The notes under the pieces were generated by a model. That model saw only the letters and a program-made list of their open reading frames with translations, ran no database searches and was not told the origin of the DNA. Both the position numbers and the translations under genes were made by a program. This document shows positions 32,134-42,400 of a DNA stretch of 64,000 bases, one piece after another. Each line of letters starts with the position of its first letter. Within the stretch, counting starts at the first letter, position 1. The stretch is taken from contig NZ_AGTR01000013.1 in the NCBI RefSeq assembly GCF_000235625.1, forward strand, positions 79,401 to 143,400, read 5' to 3'. Origin of the DNA: Marinobacter manganoxydans MnI7-9. GTDB lineage: Bacteria; Pseudomonadota; Gammaproteobacteria; Pseudomonadales; Oleiphilaceae.

Positions 32134-34671
32134 GTGAAGCTGAAAAACCTCTTGCTCCCCCTGGCAATGCTGCTCCCCATGCCAGTAACCGCCCAGTCCA
32201 TCAGCCAGTCCCAGATCGAACAGTTTCAGAGCCTGCCCCGGGCCCAACAGGAAGCCTTGGCCAGCCAGTACGGTCTCGATCTGGACGATATACAATCCTC
32301 GGGGCAACGGAATCAGCGCCCTCAAGACGTTCAGGTCGTAGAGCCAGTCGCGAGTATTACCGACGAAGACAGGGAACAGGCGCGCAGAGAGAAGGAAGAA
32401 GACAAGAAAGAGCAGGAAGCTGCGGATAAAAACGGAGGGCTGAAACCATTCGGCTATGATCTTTTCAGAGGCAGCCCAACCACTTTCGCCCCGGTGACAG
32501 AGATCCCTGTTCCTTCCGAGTACACACTCGGCCCGGGTGACGTATTGCGAATCCAGCTTTGGGGTAAGGAAAATCAGAGCCTGGACCTGCCCATCAGCCG
32601 GGATGGCACCATCAGCTTCCCCCAGTCCGGGCCCATGAGCCTGGCAGGGCTGAGCTTTGATGAGGCGCGGCAGCAAATCCGTAAGCAGGTATCCGAGCAA
32701 TACATTGGTGTCCAGGCCAGTGTCTCCCTGGGCGAACTGCGAAGCATGCGGGTGTTCGTGCTTGGGGAGGCCCGCAACCCCGGTTCCTATTCAGTCAGTT
32801 CGCTCTCTACCATTACCAACGCTTTGTACGTCTCTGGTGGCATCAAACAAACCGGCTCCTTACGAAACCTTCAACACAAACGTGATGGCAAGCTTGTGGG
32901 CACGCTGGATCTCTATGAGTTACTGCTCCAGGGTGACAGCTCCAACGATAACCGCCTGCAACCAGGCGATGTGATATTCATTCCGTCCGTAGGCAAGCGC
33001 GCCGGTATCGAAGGCGAGGTACACCGCCCCGCATTGTACGAGCTTAAAAACGAAAACACTCTGGCGGACCTAGTTGGCATGGCCGGTGGTCTTACCTCGC
33101 AGGCCTATCCCCAGCGCATAAATATAGAGCGGACTAACGAAGATTTTCTCAGGATCATCGCTGAGGCCGATTACACAGCCGCCAAAGGAAAGAAAGCAAG
33201 AATCCAGGCCGGTGACAGAGTGAATATTCCGTCAATCTCCGATATCACTGGTCAATACGTTGAGATCGCCGGTGCGGCCACACGCCCGGGCCGTTTTGCC
33301 TGGATGCCTGGTATGCGGGTGAGTTCAATTATCGGGAATATTGATGCGGATTTGATGTCCAGTGCTGACAAGCGCTACGCGGCTATCGTTCGCACCGACA
33401 AATCCACTGATACGATTTCAGTGCTGAACCTAAGGTTGAGAAAAGCCATCCAAAATCCGGGTAGTGAGTTCGATTTCCAGCTGGAGGAAAAAGACAAGCT
33501 GCTGATCTTCTCAGATGCCGGAAAAGTAGAGCGCGAAGAGGAGCTTCCCGAGAAGAGCGACGAGATTGAGGATGAAGATCGGCGCGAGTTCACTCGTGAA
33601 CGTCTTTTTGAACCAGTGCTTCGTCGCTTGAAGAGCCAGGCAACACCTTCATCGCCACAAAGGACCATTCAGATAACCGGGCCCGTCCGATATCCTGGTG
33701 AATATCCCCTACCTGCCTCCAGGCAGCTTGCGGATGCAGTTTTCGTGGCCGGGGGTTTGAAGGACTCGGCATCGCTCTTCAATGCAGAAGTGGCGCGCTA
33801 CACCACCGATGACGATGGCATCGGCAAGACCCGGATCCTCAACGTGAATCTGGCCGATGCCATGGACGGTAATGGCACCCTGGCCCTCCAGAGCCGCGAC
33901 CGGATATTGATCAAATCCATTCCGGAGTTCGCGAAAACCAGCACGATTGAACTGAAAGGTGAGGTGCGTTACCCGGGCGAATACACATTCCGGGATGGGG
34001 AGACCCTGAAACAAGTGATTGAACGTGCCGGCGGCCTGACTGACAACGCCTTCCCGAGAGGCGCGGTATTTACCCGGGCCAAGCTGCGTCAGTTGGAAGC
34101 GCAGCGCCTGCGTGAAGCGGAAGAGCGCCTGCAGGGAGATCTCCTCGGCGTTCAGCTTGAAGGCGATGGGCTAGGCGGCGAGAGTGCTGACCGGGCGCAG
34201 CAGGTCGAGGAGCTGCTTGAAGATGTTCAAAGCAGCCGACCGGTTGGTCGTATGGTGGTTGACCTCGAGGCAGTTGTGAACGACGAGGGCTATCAGGCGA
34301 TCCGCCTTCAGGACGGCGATACGTTGACCGTTCCAACCATTCCCCAGTCCGTCACCGTATTCGGCGAAGTGCAATTTCCTACTAGCCACCTCCACCAGGC
34401 CGGCCTGACTGTGGATGACTACCTTGATCGTTCCGGCGGGCCGACGCGCCAGGCCGACGAAAGCCGTGTGTACGTTGTGAGGGCAGATGGGTCGGTAATG
34501 CTTCCTGAGAAAAGCCGTTGGTTTGGTAGCAGGAGCCAACAGTTGGAACCGGGCGATACGATTATCATGCCGATTGATGTGGACCGCCTGAATCAGCTTG
34601 AGCTTTGGTCTAACGTTAGCCAAATCGTTTATCAAATGGCCTTGGGTGCAGCAGCGGTAGGAAACCTGTAA
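32134..34671 (+). CDS. SLBB-domain polysaccharide export protein (Wza/OtnA-like)
   Basis: An 845-residue protein starting at GTG 32134 with a signal peptide ending PVTA (20). There is no lipobox Cys, unlike E. coli Wza. A low-complexity acidic/basic segment lies at about 80-105. The Poly_export domain begins PVPSEYTLGPGDVLRIQLWG, and several SLBB repeats follow (VFVLGEARNPGSY, IEGEVHRPALY, ITGPVRYPGEYPL, LKGEVRYPGEYTF, VFGEVQFPTSH). The C-terminus WSNVSQIVYQMALGAAAVG may be the outer-membrane helix. This is the long OtnA-type exporter found with O-antigen capsules. Its stop overlaps the start of wzz (TAATG). Confidence 0.87.
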   Translation: MKLKNLLLPLAMLLPMPVTAQSISQSQIEQFQSLPRAQQEALASQYGLDLDDIQSSGQRNQRPQDVQVVEPVASITDEDREQARREKEEDKKEQEAADKNGGLKPFGYDLFRGSPTTFAPVTEIPVPSEYTLGPGDVLRIQLWGKENQSLDLPISRDGTISFPQSGPMSLAGLSFDEARQQIRKQVSEQYIGVQASVSLGELRSMRVFVLGEARNPGSYSVSSLSTITNALYVSGGIKQTGSLRNLQHKRDGKLVGTLDLYELLLQGDSSNDNRLQPGDVIFIPSVGKRAGIEGEVHRPALYELKNENTLADLVGMAGGLTSQAYPQRINIERTNEDFLRIIAEADYTAAKGKKARIQAGDRVNIPSISDITGQYVEIAGAATRPGRFAWMPGMRVSSIIGNIDADLMSSADKRYAAIVRTDKSTDTISVLNLRLRKAIQNPGSEFDFQLEEKDKLLIFSDAGKVEREEELPEKSDEIEDEDRREFTRERLFEPVLRRLKSQATPSSPQRTIQITGPVRYPGEYPLPASRQLADAVFVAGGLKDSASLFNAEVARYTTDDDGIGKTRILNVNLADAMDGNGTLALQSRDRILIKSIPEFAKTSTIELKGEVRYPGEYTFRDGETLKQVIERAGGLTDNAFPRGAVFTRAKLRQLEAQRLREAEERLQGDLLGVQLEGDGLGGESADRAQQVEELLEDVQSSRPVGRMVVDLEAVVNDEGYQAIRLQDGDTLTVPTIPQSVTVFGEVQFPTSHLHQAGLTVDDYLDRSGGPTRQADESRVYVVRADGSVMLPEKSRWFGSRSQQLEPGDTIIMPIDVDRLNQLELWSNVSQIVYQMALGAAAVGNL

Positions 34672-35642
34672 TGACTAAATACGAACCCCACACGCATGAG
34701 CCAACAAAGGAACTGGGCCGTTATCCGGATGACGAAATAGATCTGCGGGAACTGTTCCTGACGCTTTGGCGGGGCAAATGGATAATTCTGGCTACTACAG
34801 TCGCCTTTGCTGCTGCTGGTGTGTTCTACGCCCTCAGCAAGCCCAATATCTACCAGGCCGGCGTATTGCTGGCGCCGGCCCAGGATGAAGGCAGCGCAGG
34901 TGGGTTAGGTGGCCAATTAGGTGGTCTGGCCAGCCTGGCCGGAATCAATCTGGGTAGTGGCGGTGCCAACAAAACCGTGATGGCCAAGCAGGTGTTGCAA
35001 TCCCGCGCCTTTCTCGCTGATTTCATTCATCGCCATAATCTTAGCGTGGCGCTCATGGCGACCGAAGGCTGGGACATCAATAGCCAAGAATGGGTGATCA
35101 ACCGGGAAGTCTACAATCCACAAAGCGGTGAGTGGCTTCAGGATGAGGATGGCAAAAGCCAAAATCCAACCGACTGGGATTTGGTTAAGAAATTCAAAGA
35201 AAACCACCTCAGCATTTCTGATGACAAAGAGACTGGCATGGTCACTGTAAACATAAAAAGCCAGTCTCCACCAGTTGCGAAAGAATGGGCGGAAAAGCTG
35301 GTGCACGACATCAATGAGCATATGCGCCAACAAGATGTGAAAGACGCCGAAGCTAGGATTGCTTATCTGGAAGAAAAACTCGGCGAAACCAATATCGCTG
35401 GCATGCAGCAAGTGTTCTACCAGTTAATTGAAAGTGAAACGCGCACCGTTATGTTGGCCAACGCCCAAAATGAATACATTTTCAAAACTGTAGACCCAGC
35501 AGTCGTGCCGCAAGAAAAAAGCGAACCCAAAAGAGCCCTTGTCGCTATCGTGGCAACCATGTTGGGCGGAATGCTGGGGGTCTTTGCGGTCTTTGTCCGA
35601 GCTTTTATTCGTGGCGGCCAAAAAGAGAAAGAAAACGTATGA
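34671..35642 (+). CDS. wzz: Wzz chain length determinant protein
   Basis: A 323-residue Wzz/PCP protein. The cytoplasmic start has [19 protein letters not shown]1 is at about 37-57, a Gly-rich stretch ([17 protein letters not shown]) lies near 75-92, and a long helical periplasmic domain follows. The Pro-rich turn [13 protein letters not shown] precedes TM2 (about 287-310). There is no tyrosine kinase domain, so the locus uses a Wzz-type regulator, not a Wzc. It is coupled to both neighbours (TAATG upstream, ATGA downstream). Confidence 0.92.
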   Translation: MTKYEPHTHEPTKELGRYPDDEIDLRELFLTLWRGKWIILATTVAFAAAGVFYALSKPNIYQAGVLLAPAQDEGSAGGLGGQLGGLASLAGINLGSGGANKTVMAKQVLQSRAFLADFIHRHNLSVALMATEGWDINSQEWVINREVYNPQSGEWLQDEDGKSQNPTDWDLVKKFKENHLSISDDKETGMVTVNIKSQSPPVAKEWAEKLVHDINEHMRQQDVKDAEARIAYLEEKLGETNIAGMQQVFYQLIESETRTVMLANAQNEYIFKTVDPAVVPQEKSEPKRALVAIVATMLGGMLGVFAVFVRAFIRGGQKEKENV

Positions 35643-36712
35643 AATTGCTTGTAACCGGCGGCGCGGGCTTCATAGGCTCTGCCGTAATTCGCCACATCAT
35701 TACCAACACCAGAGATGAAGTGGTCAACCTCGATAAACTCACTTACGCCGGCAACTTGGAAAGTCTGGCGGAAGTGAGCGATAGCGGGCGTTACGCCTTT
35801 GAACAGGTAGATATCTGCAACCGCGCGGAAGTGGACCGCGTACTTGCTCAACACCGGCCAGATGCCATTATGCATCTGGCCGCCGAAAGCCACGTAGACC
35901 GCTCAATCGATGGCCCGGCAGATTTCATCGAGACCAACATTGTAGGCACCTATACCCTGCTCGAAGCCACCCGCCAATACTGGCAGGAGCTGAGGGGCGA
36001 CAAAAAAGACAACTTCCGCTTCCATCATATAAGCACAGACGAAGTCTACGGCGACCTCCCGCACCCGACCGAAACCGAGAATGCGGAAGAACACCTGTTC
36101 ACAGAAGACACGGCTTACGCCCCAAGCAGCCCATACTCAGCAAGCAAAGCCAGCTCAGACCACCTGGTTCGGGCCTGGCGGCGGACCTATGGCCTGCCAA
36201 CCCTGCTGACCAACTGCAGCAACAACTACGGCCCCTACCACTTCCCGGAAAAGCTCATCCCGTTGATGATCCTGAACGCCCTGGAAGGCAAGCCGCTACC
36301 GGTATACGGAAAAGGCGACCAGGTCCGGGACTGGCTCTATGTGGAAGACCATGCCCGTGCCCTCTATAAAGTGGTCACCGAAGGTACACCAGGCGAAACC
36401 TACAACATCGGTGGCCACAATGAAAAACAAAACATCGAGGTGGTGCATACTATTTGCGACATTCTCCAGGAACTGCGCCCGCAACAAACCAGCTACCGTG
36501 ACCTAATCACCACTGTTAAAGACCGCCCAGGCCACGACAGGCGCTATGCGATAGACGCCGGCAAAATCCGGGAAGAACTGGGCTGGACGCCCCAAGAAAC
36601 TTTCGAAACAGGCATCCGACAAACCGTTCAGTGGTACCTTCAAAATCTTGACTGGTGCCAGCGGGTGCAAGATGGCACATACCAAAGGGAACGCCTCGGA
36701 GAAGTAGTATGA
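35639..36712 (+). CDS. rfbB: dTDP-glucose 4,6-dehydratase
   Basis: A 357-residue extended SDR enzyme. The NAD motif GGAGFIGS is at 7-14, [11 protein letters not shown] at about 80-90, the catalytic pair is [12 protein letters not shown] and [10 protein letters not shown], and [15 protein letters not shown] follows. It converts dTDP-glucose to dTDP-4-keto-6-deoxyglucose. It starts within the wzz stop (ATGA) and overlaps rfbA the same way. No rmlC or rmlD follows, so the product goes to an amino sugar, not rhamnose. Confidence 0.96.
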   Translation: MKLLVTGGAGFIGSAVIRHIITNTRDEVVNLDKLTYAGNLESLAEVSDSGRYAFEQVDICNRAEVDRVLAQHRPDAIMHLAAESHVDRSIDGPADFIETNIVGTYTLLEATRQYWQELRGDKKDNFRFHHISTDEVYGDLPHPTETENAEEHLFTEDTAYAPSSPYSASKASSDHLVRAWRRTYGLPTLLTNCSNNYGPYHFPEKLIPLMILNALEGKPLPVYGKGDQVRDWLYVEDHARALYKVVTEGTPGETYNIGGHNEKQNIEVVHTICDILQELRPQQTSYRDLITTVKDRPGHDRRYAIDAGKIREELGWTPQETFETGIRQTVQWYLQNLDWCQRVQDGTYQRERLGEVV

Positions 36713-37581
36713 AAGGTATAATCCTGGCAGGTGGCTCCGGCACCCGCCTTTATCCCATAACGCTCGGCACCTCCAAACAACTCCTGCCAGTGTACGACAA
36801 ACCCATGATCTACTACCCGCTCTCCGTACTCATGCTGGCGGGCATCCGGGATATCCTCATCATCACTACCCCGGAAGATCAGGGAGGCTTCAAACGCGCA
36901 CTGGGTAGCGGCGAACAGTTTGGGGTTAACCTGTCCTACGAAATCCAGCCAAGCCCGGACGGACTCGCCCAAGCCTTCATCATCGGCGAGGAATTTATTG
37001 GTGAAGACAGCGTATGCCTGGTCCTAGGCGACAATATTTTCTACGGCCAAGGCTTCAGTCCCAAGTTGAAACAAGCTGCCCAGCGAACGGAAGGTGCGAC
37101 CATATTCGGCTATCAGGTAAAAGATCCGGAACGTTTCGGCGTAGTAGAGTTCGACGAAAACAAACACGCCATCTCCATCGAAGAAAAGCCCGAACATCCA
37201 AAATCTCACTATGCTATAACTGGCCTTTATTTTTACGACAACAAGGTGGTAGAAATCGCTAAACAGGTAAAACCCAGCAATCGGGGAGAACTGGAAATCA
37301 CCTGCGTAAACCGGGCCTATTTGGAGCAAGGCAAGCTGAGCGTAGAACTACTCGGTCGGGGCTTTGCCTGGTTGGACACTGGCACCCACGAAAGCCTGCT
37401 GGAAGCAGCTCAGTTCGTGGAAACAGTAGAGAAGCGCCAAGGCTACAAAATTGCCTGTCTCGAAGAAATCGGGCTCCACCAAGGCTGGCTGGCCAAAGAG
37501 CAATTCCTACAACAGGCCGACCAGCTCAAGAAAAACGGATACGGCCAATATCTGCTAGATATTCTGGAAGATGCGAAATGA
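36709..37581 (+). CDS. rfbA: Glucose-1-phosphate thymidylyltransferase
   Basis: A 290-residue RmlA. It has the nucleotide-binding GGSGTRLYP (8-16), [25 protein letters not shown] with the metal Asp, and [20 protein letters not shown]. It makes dTDP-glucose from glucose-1-phosphate and dTTP. The ATG at 36709 overlaps the rfbB stop; an upstream in-frame ATG (36655) lies inside rfbB and is rejected. The stop overlaps the aminotransferase start by four bases. Confidence 0.97.
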   Translation: MKGIILAGGSGTRLYPITLGTSKQLLPVYDKPMIYYPLSVLMLAGIRDILIITTPEDQGGFKRALGSGEQFGVNLSYEIQPSPDGLAQAFIIGEEFIGEDSVCLVLGDNIFYGQGFSPKLKQAAQRTEGATIFGYQVKDPERFGVVEFDENKHAISIEEKPEHPKSHYAITGLYFYDNKVVEIAKQVKPSNRGELEITCVNRAYLEQGKLSVELLGRGFAWLDTGTHESLLEAAQFVETVEKRQGYKIACLEEIGLHQGWLAKEQFLQQADQLKKNGYGQYLLDILEDAK

Positions 37582-38690
37582 TCCCCGTCACCAAGCCTTT
37601 CATGCCAAACCGGGAAAAACTGGACCAGTACCTGGATGGAATCTATGAGCGAAAGTGGCTGACCAATAATGGCCCCTTGGCGCAGGAACTTACAAGCAGG
37701 CTGGAAGAGTATCTTGGCGTTGAAAACCTGCTACTGGTATCTAACGGCACGCTGGCGCTGCAAATTGCCTATCGTGTTCTAGGAATTAATGAGCCGGTAA
37801 ATGGAAAGCCCGCAGAGGCGATTACAACACCTTTTACCTTCATTGCCACTGCAAGTTCTCTGAAGTGGGACGGCATTCAACCAGTGTTTGCAGACATCGA
37901 CCCGGAAACTTGGTGTCTAGCCTCGAAGAATATTGAGGCACAAATCACCCAACAAACCCGTGCAATTGTTCCAGTACACGTTTTTGGAAACGCGTGTGAT
38001 GTTGAAACCATCGATTCAATCGCTCAAAAGTACAACCTTAAGGTTATCTACGACGCTTGCCACGCGTTCGGCGTGAAATACCAAGGCGAAAGCTTACTCA
38101 AACACGGCGACGCAGCCACTTTGAGCTTCCACGCCACCAAGCTGTTCCACACAGGTGAGGGAGGGGCCATTATCTTCAAGCGCAAGGAAGATTTGGAGCG
38201 GGCGAAGAAATTGATCAATTTCGGTATAAGCGGGCCGGAGAGTATTGAAGAGCTGGGCATCAACGCTAAGATGAACGAATTTCAGGCAGCCATGGGTTTG
38301 TGTGTGTTGGATGAAATGGAAGCGAACATGGCTGCCCGATACGCAGTTTGGGATAGTTACGAACGTGAGCTTGCTGGTTCAGTTCAACTTCAAAAGAAGA
38401 GTGAGGACCTTTACTACAACGCATCCTACTTTCCCGCCGTGTTCGAGTGTGAGTCTGTGGCTCTTCAGGTGGCAGGTCTTCTTAAACAAAACGGAATTCT
38501 GGCACGCCGATATTTTTTTCCTTCGCTGGAAACCGTCGAGTGTTTAGGTCGAAAGGATTACCAGCCAGTTTCGCATGACATAGCTGGGCGGATACTGTGT
38601 CTCCCAATTTATGCAGGCATAGAAGAGAAGGCACAGAAGAGTGTTATTGATGTGATTAAGTTATGCTTGGCAAAAGGGCGTCAAAGATAA
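37578..38690 (+). CDS. DegT/DnrJ/EryC1/StrS aminotransferase, VioA-like (dTDP-4-amino-4,6-dideoxyhexose)
   Basis: A 370-residue sugar aminotransferase. PLP-binding Asp159 is in YDACHAFG, and Schiff-base Lys188 is in [16 protein letters not shown]. The wording fits VioA-type enzymes, which make dTDP-Qui4N from dTDP-4-keto-6-deoxyglucose; a Fuc4N-forming WecE type is the alternative. Context supports either: rfbB and rfbA are directly upstream and an acetyltransferase and a GT56 transferase follow. Its stop overlaps the next start (TAATG). Confidence 0.85.
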   Translation: MIPVTKPFMPNREKLDQYLDGIYERKWLTNNGPLAQELTSRLEEYLGVENLLLVSNGTLALQIAYRVLGINEPVNGKPAEAITTPFTFIATASSLKWDGIQPVFADIDPETWCLASKNIEAQITQQTRAIVPVHVFGNACDVETIDSIAQKYNLKVIYDACHAFGVKYQGESLLKHGDAATLSFHATKLFHTGEGGAIIFKRKEDLERAKKLINFGISGPESIEELGINAKMNEFQAAMGLCVLDEMEANMAARYAVWDSYERELAGSVQLQKKSEDLYYNASYFPAVFECESVALQVAGLLKQNGILARRYFFPSLETVECLGRKDYQPVSHDIAGRILCLPIYAGIEEKAQKSVIDVIKLCLAKGRQR

Positions 38691-39253
38691 TGGCATTTCT
38701 ATCACGTGAGCATCTAGAAAATCTTGGACTTTCTGAAATTGGCTCTCATGTGTTTATCTCAGATAAAGCATCATTTTATAACCCTGCGAAAATAGCTATA
38801 GGTAATCATGTTCGTATTGATGATTTCTGTGTTCTTTCTGCGGGTGAGGGCGGAATCGAAATCGGAAACTATGTTCATGTTGCTGTGTTTAGCTCATTGA
38901 TTGGAGCAGGGCGAATCAAGCTGTCTGACTTTGTAAATCTTTCCTCTCGCGTCTCGATCTATAGTAGTAACGATGATTACACTGGAGCAGCTTTGACCAA
39001 TCCGATGGTTCCGGCTGAATTCAAGAATGTTCAATCGGCTGATGTAGAGTTGAAGAAACACGTCATCGTGGGTTCAGGCAGCGTTATCCTGCCTGGTGTT
39101 ACCCTAAACGAGGGTGCGGCAATAGGCGCGCTAAGCATGGTGGTAAAGGACTGTGAAGAGTTCACTATCTATTCGGGGGTTCCCGTTAAAGCATTAAAAT
39201 CCAGAAAAAGAGACCTGAAGAAACTTGAGCATCGGTTTCTGAATTCCCAATGA
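38690..39253 (+). CDS. Hexapeptide-repeat acetyltransferase (probable dTDP-amino sugar N-acetyltransferase)
   Basis: A 187-residue left-handed beta-helix protein with repeats such as IAIGNHVRIDDF, GIEIGNYVHVAVFSSLIGAGRIKLSDFV and VIVGSGSVILPGVTLNEGAAIGALSMV. The conserved catalytic His of many galactoside acetyltransferases is not obvious by eye. Next to a VioA-like aminotransferase it would acetylate the 4-amino group (a VioB-like role), inferred from position. The start ATG 38690 overlaps the upstream stop. Confidence 0.8.
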   Translation: MAFLSREHLENLGLSEIGSHVFISDKASFYNPAKIAIGNHVRIDDFCVLSAGEGGIEIGNYVHVAVFSSLIGAGRIKLSDFVNLSSRVSIYSSNDDYTGAALTNPMVPAEFKNVQSADVELKKHVIVGSGSVILPGVTLNEGAAIGALSMVVKDCEEFTIYSGVPVKALKSRKRDLKKLEHRFLNSQ

Positions 39254-40446
39254 AAATCCTTCACATCGCCACAGACGACAAGTTTGTGGATCACGCTCTC
39301 CCTGTGTTTGAAAAAGTCTATCCTGAGGCAAATGACGTTTTTGTATTCGCTTCCAAAAAACCGCTCAAATATGTGGAGCTTAATCCCGATCACATTGAAA
39401 CGAAGCAAAGCAATTATTTTAACAAGAAGCCAAAATTAGGGAAAGAAGCATACCAAAAGTACGACCTAGTTATATTCCATTGTCTAAGGTGCTCGACTTA
39501 TCCTGAACTGGCTAATATCCCAGAAGATACACCGACGATATGGCTTGGATGGGGAGTCGACTACTACGTTGATTTTTTACACGGCATTCCGCTGCTTTTG
39601 AGCGATACGCAGAAAATATACAATAGACTCGTTGGTAACAAGCCGAAGCGACAGGCTGCAAAACTAGTCAAACGCCTCGTCGGCGTGTTAAGACCTCGCA
39701 GCATCAAAATTCGCGCTGTCGAGAGAATTACGATATTTTCGCCAGTACTCCCAGAAGAGTTCGGAATGGTAAAAAACGCTCGGACTTGGAGACGTTTTCC
39801 AGAGTTTGCATCATGGAATTACGGAACGTTGGAAGACCATCTCATCAAGGGTTTTGAGGGTGAGAGCGTAACTGGTAAAGCCATTCTTATTGGCAATAGC
39901 GCAACATACACCGGGAATCACGCAGAGGTTTTTAGCCTTCTCCGCGAACTACAGGTGAATGATCGGCAGGTGATAGCGCCACTCAGTTACGGTGATCCTA
40001 AATTGGCGGCAATATTAAACGCCATGGGGCAGACATACTTTGCTGATAATTTCGAGCCACTGATGGATTTCATGCCTATTGAAGACTATATCGCCATTAT
40101 TAAAAAGTGCGGCTATGTAATTATGAACCACGTTCGCCAGCAAGCGGTTGGCAATATTGTGATTATGCTTTATCTGGGGGCTCGGGTGTTTTTGCGTCAG
40201 GAGAACCCCGCATACAACTTCTTCAGAAAATCCGGCATCACAATCTCCACAGTGCAGGAATTGGTAGAGAATCCCGAACTTCTGAACGAGCCTTTAACGC
40301 AAATAGAGCAGGCCAAAAATAAGGCGATTGTAAGCGATTACTGGTCTCGTGAGAGGGCCTATGAGCGGACTCGAATGCTTGTAGAAAAGGCGTTCGCAAT
40401 GAAAGGTTTGGAATGCCCTGAAGTGTTGCCTGAGACGTACCGGTGA
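39250..40446 (+). CDS. GT56-family 4-acetamido-4,6-dideoxyhexosyltransferase (WecF-like)
   Basis: A 398-residue protein resembling TDP-Fuc4NAc:lipid II Fuc4NAc transferases. It has MKILHIATDDKFVDHALPVFE at the start, IFHCLRCSTYPELANIP, WLGWGVDYY, ILIGNSATYTGNHAEVF, PLSYGD and a basic C-terminus. The family moves a dTDP-4-acetamido-4,6-dideoxyhexose to a lipid-linked acceptor in enterobacterial common antigen. Here it lies in an O-antigen/capsule type locus with the matching donor pathway just upstream. It overlaps both neighbours by four bases. Confidence 0.82.
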   Translation: MKILHIATDDKFVDHALPVFEKVYPEANDVFVFASKKPLKYVELNPDHIETKQSNYFNKKPKLGKEAYQKYDLVIFHCLRCSTYPELANIPEDTPTIWLGWGVDYYVDFLHGIPLLLSDTQKIYNRLVGNKPKRQAAKLVKRLVGVLRPRSIKIRAVERITIFSPVLPEEFGMVKNARTWRRFPEFASWNYGTLEDHLIKGFEGESVTGKAILIGNSATYTGNHAEVFSLLRELQVNDRQVIAPLSYGDPKLAAILNAMGQTYFADNFEPLMDFMPIEDYIAIIKKCGYVIMNHVRQQAVGNIVIMLYLGARVFLRQENPAYNFFRKSGITISTVQELVENPELLNEPLTQIEQAKNKAIVSDYWSRERAYERTRMLVEKAFAMKGLECPEVLPETYR

Positions 40447-41864
40447 CCCCCAAAAAAATAGCTGCCTTCGCAATAGGCCCAATAGGGGGCGCTGTCCTTG
40501 GCCTAATCTCCTTGCCGGTCATAACTTGGTTTTTCTCCCAAGAAGACGTTGGGCGCATGGCCATGCTGCAAGTCACCTTGGGTTTCAGTACTCTGCTGTT
40601 CAGTCTTGGTCTAGATCAATCTTACGTGCGGGAGTTTCATGAGGCAAAAAGCAAACCCGCGTTGCTTAAACGCGCCATGATGCCCGGTTTAGTTTTGTTG
40701 GTGCTTGCGGTTTTGTTATTGCTTTGCCTCGGAGGCGCTCTGGCTGAGTGGTTATTCGGTGTACGAGAATGGCACTTGAGTACACTGGTGGCGCTGGCGT
40801 TGGTGGCCAGCTATATCTCCCGGTTTTTGTCGCTTGTGTTACGAATGAACGAGCGCGGCGTGGCATATTCGATGAGCCAGCTGCTGCCCAAACTGCTCTT
40901 GTTGTTAATCATCGGGACTTACATTGCGTTTAGTGCAGAGAAAAACCTGACAAACCTTGTAGTAGCAAACACAGCAGCGATTGCTTTTGTTTGCGTAATT
41001 TTTGGTTGGAATACCAGAACGGAGTGGCTGACAGGAATTCGGACCAAACTGGATGTGGAACAGCTGATAAGTATGCTCCGCTTTGGGCTTCCGCTGATTC
41101 TTGGAGGGCTCGCTTTCTGGGGGCTTACGGCGATAGACAAAGTTTTCCTGCGGTCCCTTGCATCCTTTGAGGAACTGGGTATTTACTCCGTGTCGGTTAG
41201 TTTTGCGGCGGCTGCCACGATCCTCCAGAGTGTATTCTCTACTGTATGGGCTCCCACCGTGTACAAGTGGGCCAGCGCTGGTCAGGGCCTGGAAAACGTT
41301 CACAGAGTGACCCGTTACATACTCGCGCTGGTTGTACTCGGATTCACCCTAGCTGGATTGTTCTCTTGGATTATCACGCTCTTTTTGCCAAAGAACTACG
41401 CTTCGGTGCAATGGATCGTGGTTTCCTGTATTGGCTACCCCTTGCTCTATACACTATCGGAAACTACGGTTGTGGGTATCGGAATCTCACGGCGCACTTC
41501 TTTCTCAATGTTGGCAGCCGTCCTCGCCTTTGCGATCAACCTGGCAGGTAACTGGTGGCTAATCCCAATTTTCGGCGCGGCCGGCGCTGCTGTGAGCACG
41601 TGTGTTTCATTCTGGGTATTCTTCTTTCTGAGAACCGAGTTTTCCGCCTTTCTTTGGATGCCCATGCCTCGTCTGTTGTTATATTCCTTCACCTTGATAT
41701 CAGTTTTCGGAGCCGTAGTGTTCACCCTATGGGGGGAGGCCTTAAATAGCCTGATGATGACCTATTGGCTGGTCGTTTTAGGTTGCTGGGGCTTTGCTTT
41801 TAGGGCCGAGATTGCAGAACTGATTCGTTTTTTTGTGGGCGTCATCGGCAACAGAGTGGTGTAG
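40443..41864 (+). CDS. wzx: Wzx-type polysaccharide flippase
   Basis: A 473-residue protein with 12-14 hydrophobic segments across its length and the MATE/polysaccharide flippase start MTPKKIAAFAIGPIGGAVLGLISLPV (split by a GTG start at 40443 that overlaps the previous stop). Short basic loops and an internal IDKVFLRSLASFEELGIYSVSVSF stretch are typical of Wzx. It moves lipid-linked repeat units to the periplasmic face. After it the coupled run of genes stops and a 530-base AT-rich gap begins. Confidence 0.88.
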   Translation: MTPKKIAAFAIGPIGGAVLGLISLPVITWFFSQEDVGRMAMLQVTLGFSTLLFSLGLDQSYVREFHEAKSKPALLKRAMMPGLVLLVLAVLLLLCLGGALAEWLFGVREWHLSTLVALALVASYISRFLSLVLRMNERGVAYSMSQLLPKLLLLLIIGTYIAFSAEKNLTNLVVANTAAIAFVCVIFGWNTRTEWLTGIRTKLDVEQLISMLRFGLPLILGGLAFWGLTAIDKVFLRSLASFEELGIYSVSVSFAAAATILQSVFSTVWAPTVYKWASAGQGLENVHRVTRYILALVVLGFTLAGLFSWIITLFLPKNYASVQWIVVSCIGYPLLYTLSETTVVGIGISRRTSFSMLAAVLAFAINLAGNWWLIPIFGAAGAAVSTCVSFWVFFFLRTEFSAFLWMPMPRLLLYSFTLISVFGAVVFTLWGEALNSLMMTYWLVVLGCWGFAFRAEIAELIRFFVGVIGNRVV

Positions 41865-42400
41865 CCGCATCCTGCGGATAGCAGAGCAGTTTATAGCGAG
41901 CGCCCTTAATCTCTGAACGAGAGTTCGGCTCAAAGCAATTTCGGAAGGTCCCAGAATGGTCGTGCTCTATGTTTTATCATGATGCGAGTATAAAAAATAT
42001 TCATTTCCATTGCATGCTAAGACATACTTCGACTTCAAGCCTAGAAGAAAAATTCTGTTATCAAATATGTAACAAGCGCCTTAAAGGGCAAGTCACTATA
42101 GCAGTTTTGGTTGAATCTTGAGGTGAATCTTCTGTTTGATTAGTTGTAGCGAATGGTCTGTCACGTCATTAAGATTGGCCAAAATTCTAAAAGTATAAGT
42201 AGTTCATGTGCCTTTCATTAAGTCAGCACGTAATTGACCTCAAGATTGCGCGGCCTTTCGCCTAAAAGCCTCAGTATTTGATAAGAATAAAACATATTGG
42301 AAATTAAAAAGGCAAAGCGCGCCACTTCTGGATGTTGCTTCTGCATCGAGTGCTCTGGCTAAAGCACGTCTACGCCATTGGTGAGTCCAAAGTACAATTA
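41865..42400. other. AT-rich gap between wzx and wzy
   Basis: No convincing gene on either strand. It holds an 11-base perfect inverted repeat, AATCTTGAGGT (42114-42124) and ACCTCAAGATT (42237-42247), 112 bases apart. There is no clear terminator and no transposase. An open frame from ATG 42332 runs into wzy, but its first 23 codons do not look like that family. The gap may be a scar of gene loss or exchange at a recombination boundary. Confidence 0.5.

Noticed and set aside
34654-34660. Partial ops-like GCGGTAG at the end of the Wza-like gene
   Set aside because: The following bases (GAAACC) do not match the required GCGTG, so recruitment is not expected.
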